A stretch of DNA of 38,964 bases from contig JAMCQZ010000009.1 of NCBI GenBank assembly GCA_023380305.1, positions 1-38,964 on the forward strand. Reading direction: 5' to 3'. The notes under the pieces were generated by a model that did no database searches, was not told where the DNA came from, and saw only the letters and a list, made by a program, of their open reading frames with translations. A program made the position numbers and the translations under genes. The DNA comes from Patescibacteria group bacterium. Lineage in GTDB: Bacteria > Patescibacteriota > Minisyncoccia > UBA6257 > Colwellbacteraceae. Below, piece after piece: positions 7,813 through 16,070 of this stretch; the first letter of the stretch is position 1, and every line of letters starts with the position of its first letter.

Positions 7813-9915
7813 TTACTTCTTGCCGCTGATGATCGCCTCTTCCAAATTCTTGGGGACGATGTCGTAATGATCGAATTCCATCGTGAACGCTCCCCGACCC
7901 TGGGTCATTGACCTCAATTTTGTCGCATAACCGAACATTTCGGAAAGCGGGACCATGGCATCGACCACTTTGGTGTTGGCCCGGTCGTTCATCGCCTCGA
8001 TCTTGCCTCTCTTCGAAGAAAGGTCTCCGGTGATGTCTCCCAAAAATTCAGAAGGAATGATGACCTGGATTTTCATCACCGGTTCCAGGATAACCGGTTT
8101 GGCTTTCTTGACGCCGTCCTGTAAAGCCATGGAAGCGGCGATTTTGAAAGCGGCTTCGGACGAATCGACTTCGTGGAACGATCCGTCGTAGAGCGTGACT
8201 TCGAGATCGGTCAATTGATAGCCGGCGATGACGCCGCGATCAAGCGCTTCTCGGACACCCTTCTCGACAGCCGGAATAAATTCGCGAGGAATGGCTCCTC
8301 CTTTGATAGCGTCGACGAAGGTAAAGCCCTCGCCGCGGTTTTTGGCGTTGACCCGGAGCCAGACATGTCCGTACTGACCGCGTCCGCCGGACTGCCTGAC
8401 ATATTTGCCTTCGGCTTCGGCGGTTCCCAAAATGGTTTCTTTGTAGGCGACCTGCGGCCGGCCGACATCGGCCTCAACCGAAAATTCCCGGCGCATCCTC
8501 TCGACAAGCACCTCGAGGTGAAGCTCGCCCATTCCGGCGATGATCGTCTCTCCGGTTTCCGGATCTCCGGAGACCCTAAAGGTCGGATCCTCCTCGGCCA
8601 AGCGGTGCAAAGCCATGCCCATTTTTTCCTGGTCGGCTTTGGTTTTCGGTGAAACCCTCTGCTCGATGACCGGCTGCGGAAAAGTGATTTTCTCCAAAAT
8701 GATGCCGTGTTCCGGATCGCAAAGCGAATCTCCGGTGGTGGTGTTTTTGAGTCCAACCAAGGCGCCAATCTCTCCGGCGTAAATCTCCTCCACTTCTTCC
8801 CGGTCGTTCGCGTGCATCCGCAGGATGCGGCCAACTCTTTCCTGGTTGTTTTTTGTGGCGTTTAGAATATAACTTCCGCGGGTCAATTTGCCGCTGTAGA
8901 CGCGGAAATAAGTAAGGCTGCCGACAAAAGGATCGGTGGCGATCTTGAAAGCCAAAGCCGTGAAAGGCTCGCTATCGCTCGCTTTCCGTTCGATTTCTTC
9001 ACCGGTCTTCAAGTCGTGTCCTTTGACCGGCGGCAAATCGGTCGGCGCCGGCAAATAATCGACAACCGCGTCGAGCACAAGCTGGACTCCCTTGTTCCTC
9101 AAAGCCGTTCCGCAAAGAACCGGAACGATCTTCAAGGCCAAGACCGCTTTCCTTAAAACGCGACGGAGGTCGTCGATCGATATTTCCTTGCCCTCCAGAT
9201 AATCGGACATCAAGGCATCGTCGTTCTCGACGATTTTTTCAACGAGCGCCTGTCTGGCGGTTTTGGCCGCCTCGATCATGTTCTCCGGAATGGGAATCTC
9301 AACGACTTTCTCGCCGTGCTCGCCTTCGAAATCAAAAGCCTTCATCAAAATGAGATCGATCACGCCCTTGAAGTCGCTTTCCGCTCCTATGGGGAGCTGG
9401 ATCGGCATGGCGTTCGGGGTCAGCCTTTCGTGGATGGATTTCAAAACAAACTCGAAGCTCGCGCCCATCCGATCCATTTTATTGACGAAACAGATGCGCG
9501 GGACGCCGTACTCGTCGGCATAATGCCAGTTGGTTTCGGACTGGGGTTCGACTCCGGAAACGCCGTCAAAAACGACAACAGCGCCGTCCAAGACGCGCAA
9601 CGATCTTTTGACTTCGACGGTGAAGTCGATGTGTCCCGGGGTGTCGATGAGGTTGATGCGGTGCTCGTAAGCCTTGTCGCCATTCCGATAGGTTGGGATC
9701 CAGAAACAGGTGGTAGCCGCCGAAGTGATAGTAATGCCGCGCTCGCGCTCCTGGTCCATCCAGTCCATGATGGCCTGTCCTTCGTGCACCTCTCCGAGCT
9801 TATGGGAAACGCCGGTATAAAAAAGAATCCTCTCGGAAACCGTGGTTTTTCCCGCGTCGATGTGGGCGATGACGCCGATGTCGCGGTTTTTCTCAATGGG
9901 ATAGAGTCTAGCCAT
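7813..9915 (-). CDS. fusA: Elongation factor G
   Basis: 700-aa GTPase: [26 protein letters not shown]...[41 protein letters not shown]. Confidence 0.98.
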   Translation of the reverse strand: MARLYPIEKNRDIGVIAHIDAGKTTVSERILFYTGVSHKLGEVHEGQAIMDWMDQERERGITITSAATTCFWIPTYRNGDKAYEHRINLIDTPGHIDFTVEVKRSLRVLDGAVVVFDGVSGVEPQSETNWHYADEYGVPRICFVNKMDRMGASFEFVLKSIHERLTPNAMPIQLPIGAESDFKGVIDLILMKAFDFEGEHGEKVVEIPIPENMIEAAKTARQALVEKIVENDDALMSDYLEGKEISIDDLRRVLRKAVLALKIVPVLCGTALRNKGVQLVLDAVVDYLPAPTDLPPVKGHDLKTGEEIERKASDSEPFTALAFKIATDPFVGSLTYFRVYSGKLTRGSYILNATKNNQERVGRILRMHANDREEVEEIYAGEIGALVGLKNTTTGDSLCDPEHGIILEKITFPQPVIEQRVSPKTKADQEKMGMALHRLAEEDPTFRVSGDPETGETIIAGMGELHLEVLVERMRREFSVEADVGRPQVAYKETILGTAEAEGKYVRQSGGRGQYGHVWLRVNAKNRGEGFTFVDAIKGGAIPREFIPAVEKGVREALDRGVIAGYQLTDLEVTLYDGSFHEVDSSEAAFKIAASMALQDGVKKAKPVILEPVMKIQVIIPSEFLGDITGDLSSKRGKIEAMNDRANTKVVDAMVPLSEMFGYATKLRSMTQGRGAFTMEFDHYDIVPKNLEEAIISGKK

Positions 9916-9942
9916 GATAAATCAATAAGGTGGTTGTTAAGG

Positions 9943-10416
9943 TTATCTCGCAAAATGCGCGAAAGCCCGGTTGGCTTCGGCCATGCGATGAATGTCGAGT
10001 TTTTTCTTGATGGCCGTTCCTTCGTTCTTGGAAGCGGCGATTATTTCTTCGGCCAATTTTTCAGCGATCGGCCTGCCCTTCTTCGCCCTGGCGGCGTCGA
10101 TGATCCACTTGCAAGCCAACATGAATTTCCGTTCTTCGCGGACTTCGCGCGGCACCTGATAGTTCGCGCCGCCGACCCTCTTCGAGGCGACTTCCAAAAG
10201 CGGAGAAGCGTTCTCCAAAGCTTTCGTGAAAACCGCCATGGCGTCGGGGTTTTCCTTGTTCTCCTTGGCGACGATGTCCATAGCGTCGTAGAAATCCTTT
10301 TCGGCGACGGATTTCTTCCCGTCCTGCATCAAATAGTTGATAAACCGGCTGACGGCGATATCGCCGTACTTCACGTCCGGCTTCCTTTCTCTTTTATAAT
10401 TTCTCTTCTTTCTCAT
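9943..10416 (-). CDS. rpsG: 30S ribosomal protein S7
   Basis: 157 aa; VSRFINYLMQDGKKSVAEKDFYDAMDIV...VASKRVGGANYQVPREVREERK. Confidence 0.97.
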   Translation of the reverse strand: MRKKRNYKRERKPDVKYGDIAVSRFINYLMQDGKKSVAEKDFYDAMDIVAKENKENPDAMAVFTKALENASPLLEVASKRVGGANYQVPREVREERKFMLACKWIIDAARAKKGRPIAEKLAEEIIAASKNEGTAIKKKLDIHRMAEANRAFAHFAR

Positions 10417-10426
10417 TTTTTAAAAA

Positions 10427-10840
10427 TTATGAAGCCTTCGGTCTCTTGGCGCCGTATTTGCTCCTTTGCTGTTTTCTCTGAACGCCGGCGGTGTCGAGCC
10501 TTCCCCGGACAATATGGTATCTCACTCCCGGAAGGTCTTTTACGCGGCCTCCGCGGATCATGACCACCGAGTGCTCCTGCAAGTTGTGTCCTTCTCCCGG
10601 AATGTAGGCGGTCACCTCCATGCCGTTCGTCAAACGAACCCTGGCCACTTTGCGCAAAGCCGAGTTCGGTTTTTTCGGAGTAACGGTGGAAACCTTCAAA
10701 CACACGCCTCTTTTAAAGGGAGACTCGGAATACACCGGCTTGTTTTTGAGCACGTTCATGTAACGGCCCAAGGCCGGAGTCTTGTCTTTTTTTGAGGCAG
10801 TCTTCCTGCCTTTCTTCAAAAGTTGTGGAATCGTTGGCAC
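10427..10840 (-). CDS. rpsL: 30S ribosomal protein S12, GTG start re-called
   Basis: [24 protein letters not shown]...[56 protein letters not shown]. The track start at 10849 is a TTG that overlaps the putative -10 box. Confidence 0.95.
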   Translation of the reverse strand: MPTIPQLLKKGRKTASKKDKTPALGRYMNVLKNKPVYSESPFKRGVCLKVSTVTPKKPNSALRKVARVRLTNGMEVTAYIPGEGHNLQEHSVVMIRGGRVKDLPGVRYHIVRGRLDTAGVQRKQQRSKYGAKRPKAS

Positions 10841-10847
10841 GGATATC

Positions 10848-10877
10848 AATATATCAGCAAGCCGCGGGTTATGTCAA
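10848..10877 (-). promoter_or_regulatory. Promoter of the str-S10-spc cluster
   Basis: Minus strand TTGACA (10872-10877), 18-bp spacer, TATATT (10848-10853), 7 nt, then the rpsL GTG. Confidence 0.65.
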
Positions 10878-10923
10878 TAATATCAAGGCTTTTTCGGGTC
10901 CGGAAACCGGAACGCGACAGGGA

Positions 10924-11517
10924 TCAGTATCCCTGTCCGGTGAGCAATTTGAAAATCAGATTTCCGACCGGCGGCAAAATCGCCGAAGCCGCAAGGATGG
11001 CGAGAATCACGCCGGAAAAACCGAGCCTCATCACGCCGGCCCAAGCTTTTGGAAAAAGCTCGTAGAAAATCTGCGATCCGTCGAGCGGCGGAAACGGCAA
11101 AAGATTGAACAAAGCCAAGGAAATATTGACGATCACCACCTCTTTTAAAAGGACGACGGCGGCGACCGGAAGAACGCTTGTCCCGAAACGGACGAGCAGG
11201 CCGAAAACGACGGCAAGCAGCAAGTTGGCGCTGACGCCGGCCAAGCTAACTTTCAAAATACCGTTCCGCCGGTCTTTAAAAAAAAGAGGGTTGATCGGCA
11301 CGGGTTTAGCCCAACCGATGAAAGAACCGAACGAAAAAAGCGAGAGAAGCGGCACGATAACCGTTCCCATCATGTCGAGATGCGGAACAGGATTTAGGGT
11401 CAAGCGGCCGGAATTCCGGGCCGTCGGATCGCCAAGCTCGAGAGCCATCAAGCCGTGGCCGTATTCATGGAAAACCGCCGAAAGAATAATAATGACGTAG
11501 AGAACTAAAATATCCAT
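10924..11517 (-). CDS. Site-2 protease family (M50) membrane metalloprotease
   Basis: HEYGH zinc motif and NLLPFPPLDGSQIF; multiple TM segments. Confidence 0.88.
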   Translation of the reverse strand: MDILVLYVIIILSAVFHEYGHGLMALELGDPTARNSGRLTLNPVPHLDMMGTVIVPLLSLFSFGSFIGWAKPVPINPLFFKDRRNGILKVSLAGVSANLLLAVVFGLLVRFGTSVLPVAAVVLLKEVVIVNISLALFNLLPFPPLDGSQIFYELFPKAWAGVMRLGFSGVILAILAASAILPPVGNLIFKLLTGQGY

Positions 11518-11569
11518 AGATTGAATAAGACGCTTTACATTATAAGCATTTTTGGATAATATTTACACC

Positions 11570-11788
11570 ATGCGACAATGTGCGATTTGCGGCAAGGGAT
11601 CGATTCTCCGCGCTTCCAGAAACAAGCTCCGCGGTAAATACAATCCGGCTCCGCTCAAAAGAAAATATCCGAATCTCCAATATATGCGGCTCGAAAACGG
11701 CAAGCGGGTTTTGGCCTGCGCCAAGTGTATCAAGGCCCAAGCGAAGAAACCCGTAAGCCGATCAAAAAACAAAGTTAAGACTAAATAA
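11570..11788 (+). CDS. rpmB: 50S ribosomal protein L28, start re-called
   Basis: MRQCAICGKGSILRASRNKLRGKYNPAPLKRKYPNLQYMRLENGKRVLACAKCIKA. Confidence 0.85.
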   Translation: MRQCAICGKGSILRASRNKLRGKYNPAPLKRKYPNLQYMRLENGKRVLACAKCIKAQAKKPVSRSKNKVKTK

Positions 11789-11804
11789 ACGCCGCCAGGC
11801 GTTT
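11787..11804 (+). terminator. rpmB intrinsic terminator
   Basis: AAACGCC-GCCA-GGCGTTT followed by a T-tract. Confidence 0.75.
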
Positions 11805-11830
11805 TTTAGTCGGCTGTCCCATAGAGCCAG

Positions 11831-11867
11831 ATATTCAAAAATCGCCGCGAGGGCGATTTTTGAATAT
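11831..11867. terminator. Long perfect hairpin abutting tRNA-Pro 3' end, possible bidirectional terminator
   Basis: ATATTCAAAAATCGCC-gcgag-GGCGATTTTTGAATAT, 16-bp perfect stem. Confidence 0.65.
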
Positions 11868-11868
11868 G

Positions 11869-11939
11869 TCGGGCTGCCGAGAATCGAACTCGGTCTACAT
11901 GCACCCCATGCATGCGTACTACCGGTATACTACAGCCCG
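11869..11939 (-). tRNA. tRNA-Pro (anticodon GGG)
   Basis: Minus strand CGGGCTG acceptor / CAGCCCG, D-arm GTAT-ACCGGTA-GTAC, anticodon arm CATGC-ATGGGGT-GCATG, T-arm CCGAG-TTCGATT-CTCGG; no encoded CCA. Confidence 0.93.
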
Positions 11940-11991
11940 TCGGCTTTTACGGGCTGTATCCCGCAAAAGCAACGCTTCCATTTTTAACACA

Positions 11992-12774
11992 CTACAAAGC
12001 CGAAAACAATTCGTTTCGGCGGACAAAACTCAAAATCAGGCTTTTGAGCCACGGCTTTTGAAGCTGCGAAACATAACGACTTATCGCCTCGTGCTTCGCT
12101 TCTTCCACTTCGGGGGTCAAAGACAATCTGTTCCAGATATGGGGCTGACCGAGCAGGTTGATCGGAGGCAATAAATTCCTTTTCGGAGCGTAGCCGAGCG
12201 GCCGCGGAAAATCGTGATAATGAACGAGATATCCGAGAACCCGGCTCTGATAGCCCAATTCCGCCAGGCTGGATTTTACGGCTTTGCCCAAAATTTTGTG
12301 GTCGCGATGGCCGTCTTCGGGATCGGGCGTTACGATGATCGTCGGACGAAAGCTTTCGATAAGGGATCTGATTTGCGAAGGCAAGGACGAAGCGTAGTTT
12401 TGAAGCTTGCCGTCGGGATAATTCCAGAAGACGACATCGTTTTCCCCGACGCCCATGGTGGCAGCGGCTCGAAGCGTCTCCTCCGATCTAATCGCCTCGA
12501 TTCCGGTTCTGTTGCCGTTCGTCGCGATAACGATTTTAACTTCCGCAGCCTCGCGCTTCGCCATGATTATCAAAGCCCCGCTGCCCAAAACCTCATCGTC
12601 CTGGTGCGGCGCAAAGACCAGAACCCGATCGCTTGCTGTCGGCGCCTGGATTTCATCGAAAAAATTGACGATCGCGTCCGGCAGAGCGCCGATGTATTTG
12701 ACGTAAATCGAATATCCGATAAAAAGGATGATAATCGCCGCCGTGATAAAATATTTTTTATTCTTTTTAAACAT
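11992..12774 (-). CDS. PIG-L/LmbE family deacetylase with N-terminal TM helix
   Basis: FAPHQDDEVLGSGALI and DPEDGHRDHKILG motifs; N-terminal hydrophobic segment. Confidence 0.88.
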   Translation of the reverse strand: MFKKNKKYFITAAIIILFIGYSIYVKYIGALPDAIVNFFDEIQAPTASDRVLVFAPHQDDEVLGSGALIIMAKREAAEVKIVIATNGNRTGIEAIRSEETLRAAATMGVGENDVVFWNYPDGKLQNYASSLPSQIRSLIESFRPTIIVTPDPEDGHRDHKILGKAVKSSLAELGYQSRVLGYLVHYHDFPRPLGYAPKRNLLPPINLLGQPHIWNRLSLTPEVEEAKHEAISRYVSQLQKPWLKSLILSFVRRNELFSAL

Positions 12775-12785
12775 CTTTGACTTAC

Positions 12786-12913
12786 AAAAATCCCTCTCCT
12801 TTTGATTACCCGGCCTAAGCCAGAGTGGGAATCCTCAATCCGAGCCCGCAGGCTAAGATACTGTCGGTTTCCCCCAAAAAAATCTTTGATCCGGAATCAC
12901 AAGGAGAGGGATT
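12786..12913 (-). ncRNA. Putative structured small RNA, 6S-like candidate
   Basis: Minus strand ends pair: AATCCCTCTCCTTgTGATT.CCGG ... CCGGguAATCAaAAGGAGAGGGATT followed by TTT. An extended -10 (TGCTATAAT) sits 7 nt before the 5' end of the stem. No plausible ORF. Confidence 0.55.
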
Positions 12914-12919
12914 AACATA

Positions 12920-12928
12920 ATTATAGCA
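12920..12928 (-). promoter_or_regulatory. Extended -10 promoter of the putative sRNA
   Basis: Minus strand TGCTATAAT; no recognisable -35. Confidence 0.5.
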
Positions 12929-12983
12929 CCCAGACCGTAAGCCGCGAGCCCGCTCCAAATCCGTTTTGTGGATAAGCCGGATC

Positions 12984-13595
12984 TTATTCGAGTATTCCGT
13001 CCAAATTGACGTCGTATAATATTTCTTCGTTTACCAGGCGGTAATTTATCAGCTCTTCCGGCTTAAACCACAAGCTGACTTCGTCATTCGCCTCGGCCGG
13101 GCTGCCGGAAGAGTGGACGATGTTTCTGGTCGAACGGTTGTCTATATCAGCCACCTCGTAAGAATCGATGGTAAAATCTCCGCGGATGGTACCCACGTCA
13201 GAAGTCAAAGGCTCGGTGCCTCCGGTAATCTTCCTAACGATGGCCACGGCGTGCATGCCCTGCCAGATCATCGGCACCACCGGCCCCGAACTCAAATATT
13301 TTTTCAGTTTTCCCAAAGTGATGGCGTTTACGGCGAGCGGATCTTCCGAAGGAGGAGTCAACCCCTTGGCTTTATAGGCCTCGATGGTCTTCCGGCCGTT
13401 CCTCTCGCGCCAGGTCGGATCCAGGGTATAGTGCTTCTCGACGAACTCAGGCGTAGGCACGACCATCTTGATACCGATGAGCTTCAATCCCGCCCGTTCA
13501 TACCGCTTGATGACCTCGCCGATCAATCCCCTTTGCACGCCGTCGGGTTTGATAATGACGAGCGTCTGTTCTTTCTTGTTAGCCTGTTCCGCCAT
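12984..13595 (-). CDS. ndk: Nucleoside diphosphate kinase, long form
   Basis: TLVIIKPDGVQRGLIGEVIKRYERAGLKLIGIKMV and RNIVHSSGSPAEANDEVSLWF active-site segment; 203 aa. Confidence 0.92.
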   Translation of the reverse strand: MAEQANKKEQTLVIIKPDGVQRGLIGEVIKRYERAGLKLIGIKMVVPTPEFVEKHYTLDPTWRERNGRKTIEAYKAKGLTPPSEDPLAVNAITLGKLKKYLSSGPVVPMIWQGMHAVAIVRKITGGTEPLTSDVGTIRGDFTIDSYEVADIDNRSTRNIVHSSGSPAEANDEVSLWFKPEELINYRLVNEEILYDVNLDGILE

Positions 13596-13640
13596 GATTT
13601 TTGTTTTTTTATTTTTTATTGCGACGATTTTTTATTCAAA

Positions 13641-13811
13641 TTAGATTTTTCCCAAAAAGGCGATGACCGCCCTCAAAACAACGTAGGCAAACCAGAAAAA
13701 AGTTCCGTAGGCGGCGATAACGGCGACGATCGTCAAAAATCGGAAGCTCGCTTCGAAAACCCTCGTTATCCATTCACCCAGATTGTCGAACCAATTCTTC
13801 GGCTGGATCAT
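13641..13811 (-). CDS. Small membrane protein (56 aa), absent from the supplied ORF track
   Basis: MIQPKNWFDNLGEWITRVFEASFRFLTIVAVIAAYGTFFWFAYVVLRAVIAFLGKI*; its ATG overlaps the aspS stop (TAATG). Confidence 0.65.
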   Translation of the reverse strand: MIQPKNWFDNLGEWITRVFEASFRFLTIVAVIAAYGTFFWFAYVVLRAVIAFLGKI

Positions 13812-15220
13812 TATTTTCTCTTTTTAATTTCAAGGCCGAGCTCATCGAGCTGGGATTGGTCGACTTCCGATGGTGCCTCCATCAAAAGATCCCGCCCGTC
13901 TCCGGTCTTCGGAAAGGCGATGACCTCCCTTATGTTCGGTTCGTTTTGCATGATCATAACAAACCGGTCGATCCCCGGAGCGATGCCTCCGTGTGGCGGC
14001 ACGCCGTATTCGAAAGCCTCAAGCATGTGGCCGAATCTCTCCTGGACCACTTCGGGTTTGTTGCCCATGGCTTCAAAAACCGCCTGCAGCAATTTGGGGT
14101 CGTGAATCCTGATTGAACCGCCGCCGATCTCGTAGCCGTTCAAAACAAAATCGTATTGTTTGGCCGTCATCAAGCCCGGATCCTTCGAAAAAATTTCCTT
14201 AAATTCGGCAACATCTTTGACGTTCGGCTGGGTGAAAGGATGGTGCACCGCGTCCCAACGCTTTTCGGTTTCCTTCCATTCGAAAGCCGGAAAATCGACG
14301 ACGAAAAGAAATGCGAGCTCGTTCGGATCGTCCTTGTTATCGCGAATATCCGGTTTGTCGCTCTGGTACTTTTCCATCGCCTCTTTGTAAGTCATCACCG
14401 GAATGCGGCCGTTCTCATCAAGCTTCACCTTTTTCTCCGGATAAAGGTCGGCCACGAGCTTCAAATAAAGCTCTTCCGCGAGATCCATCACCTCTCGCTC
14501 CTCAACAAAACTCATTTCAATGTCAAGTTGGGTAAACTCCGGTTGGCGGTCGCCGCGCGAGTCCTCGTCCCGGAAACACCGGGCGATCTGGAAATAGCGC
14601 TCGAACCCGGCCACCATCAGAAGCTGTTTGTACTGCTGGGGAGACTGGGGCAAGGCGTAGAACTTTCCCGGATAAACGCGCGAAGGCACGAGATAATCCC
14701 TCGCTCCCTCCGGCGTGGATTTGCTGATGATCGGCGTTTCAATTTCCACAAAATCCTTCTTGGCCAGATAATCCCGCATGTAGCGGATGATTTTGTTCCG
14801 GTTGCGGATATTGTCCGCCATTCTTTTTCTCCGAAGATCGAGATAGCGGTATTTCATCCGAATATCCTCGCCGACGTCGCGGCCGTCGGTGTCGACGGCG
14901 AAAGGCGGAGTTTTGGCTTCGCTAATTATCTCGAAGCTCTTGACCTGCACCTCGATTCTGCCGGTTTCGATTTCCGAATTCACCATCGCCGCCGGCCTCT
15001 CGGACACCAAACCCTTGACCCCGAGAACCCATTCGAGCCTCAAGTTTTGAGCTTTGTCATAATCCGGGATGGCGGGCGTGAAAACAAGCTGGATCAAACC
15101 GCTTCGGTCCCGCAAGTCGATAAAGATAAGCTTGCCGTGGTCCCGCCTCGCGGCTACCCAACCCTTCAGCTCGATCTCTTCGCCGACTTTGACGGCCGCC
15201 TCCCTGTTCACAATTCGCAT
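13811..15220 (-). CDS. aspS: Aspartyl-tRNA synthetase, compact
   Basis: VKGWVAARRDHGKLIFIDLRDRSGLIQLVF, FRDEDSRGDRQPEFTQLDIEMSF, HHPFTQP, GGSIRIHDPKLLQ, GIAPGIDRFVM. Confidence 0.95.
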   Translation of the reverse strand: MRIVNREAAVKVGEEIELKGWVAARRDHGKLIFIDLRDRSGLIQLVFTPAIPDYDKAQNLRLEWVLGVKGLVSERPAAMVNSEIETGRIEVQVKSFEIISEAKTPPFAVDTDGRDVGEDIRMKYRYLDLRRKRMADNIRNRNKIIRYMRDYLAKKDFVEIETPIISKSTPEGARDYLVPSRVYPGKFYALPQSPQQYKQLLMVAGFERYFQIARCFRDEDSRGDRQPEFTQLDIEMSFVEEREVMDLAEELYLKLVADLYPEKKVKLDENGRIPVMTYKEAMEKYQSDKPDIRDNKDDPNELAFLFVVDFPAFEWKETEKRWDAVHHPFTQPNVKDVAEFKEIFSKDPGLMTAKQYDFVLNGYEIGGGSIRIHDPKLLQAVFEAMGNKPEVVQERFGHMLEAFEYGVPPHGGIAPGIDRFVMIMQNEPNIREVIAFPKTGDGRDLLMEAPSEVDQSQLDELGLEIKKRK

Positions 15221-15233
15221 ATATTTCAGTATA

Positions 15234-16070
15234 TCACCGGATTTTCATAATTTTAAACCCCTCTTCGCCGAAAACGGCCGTAAGAGTGCCCAAAAGGTCG
15301 GTGCGGTAAACCTTGGCGCCGGCCGCCTCGAGCCGGCGCTGGGCTTCGGCTCCGGGGTGGCCGTAAGAATTCTTTCCGACCTCGATGATGGCCGCCGCGG
15401 GCCTGACCGCCTCCAAAAACTCTCGAGTCGAAGAACGGTTTGATCCGTGATGTCCCACCTTCAACATCTCGGCGCGGATATCGTGTCCGGCCGCGATTTT
15501 TTCTTCCGCCAACGCCGAGATGTCGGCCGCAAACAAAGTTCTCCCGAAAGAAGTCTTCAGAATGATTACTAAAGAAGCGTCGTTCGTGTCTTCAAAGCTT
15601 TCTCCGGCTTCCGGAGACAGAATGTCCATTTCCGCATCCGCGAAATAAATCTTATCGTCTTCCCCCAGGCCGATCACCGGAATTTCTTTTTGATTGAGCT
15701 CCTCCAGGAAGGTTTTCAAGGCGCGGTCGTTTCTTTGATTTCGCGCATAGATAAAAGCTCCGACTTCGTAGCTTTTCAAGACTTCCCGCAAACCGCTTAG
15801 ATGGTCGGCGTTCGGATGCGTCAGTATCAGAAAATCGACATAGCGCCGCGCCGGCCCCAATATCCGGTCGAGTTCGCGAACAACCGACCTATCCGGCCCG
15901 CCGTCGAGGAGAAATCTCGCGCCTTTGACAGCTATAAGCTCGCTGTCTCCCTGCCCGACGTCCAAAAAATAGACACGATCGGAAAAACGGCCGGATCGCA
16001 AGGCGCGGATTTCCGAAAAAACAAGGATATTACATAAAACGAGCGCAAAGATTAATAACGGCTTCCGCAT
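15234..16070 (-). CDS. ComEC-type metallo-beta-lactamase fold hydrolase, stand-alone
   Basis: VYFLDVGQGDSELI...LLDGGPD...LILTHPNADHLSGL...LKVGHHGSNRSSTREFLEAVRP; N-terminal TM. Confidence 0.88.
   Translation of the reverse strand: MRKPLLIFALVLCNILVFSEIRALRSGRFSDRVYFLDVGQGDSELIAVKGARFLLDGGPDRSVVRELDRILGPARRYVDFLILTHPNADHLSGLREVLKSYEVGAFIYARNQRNDRALKTFLEELNQKEIPVIGLGEDDKIYFADAEMDILSPEAGESFEDTNDASLVIILKTSFGRTLFAADISALAEEKIAAGHDIRAEMLKVGHHGSNRSSTREFLEAVRPAAAIIEVGKNSYGHPGAEAQRRLEAAGAKVYRTDLLGTLTAVFGEEGFKIMKIR

Noticed and set aside
12786-12913. Interpretation of the structured RNA as 4.5S SRP RNA, tmRNA or RNase P RNA
   Set aside because: No SRP symmetric-loop/tetraloop signature, no tmRNA tag or tRNA-like ends, and too short with no RNase P core motif.
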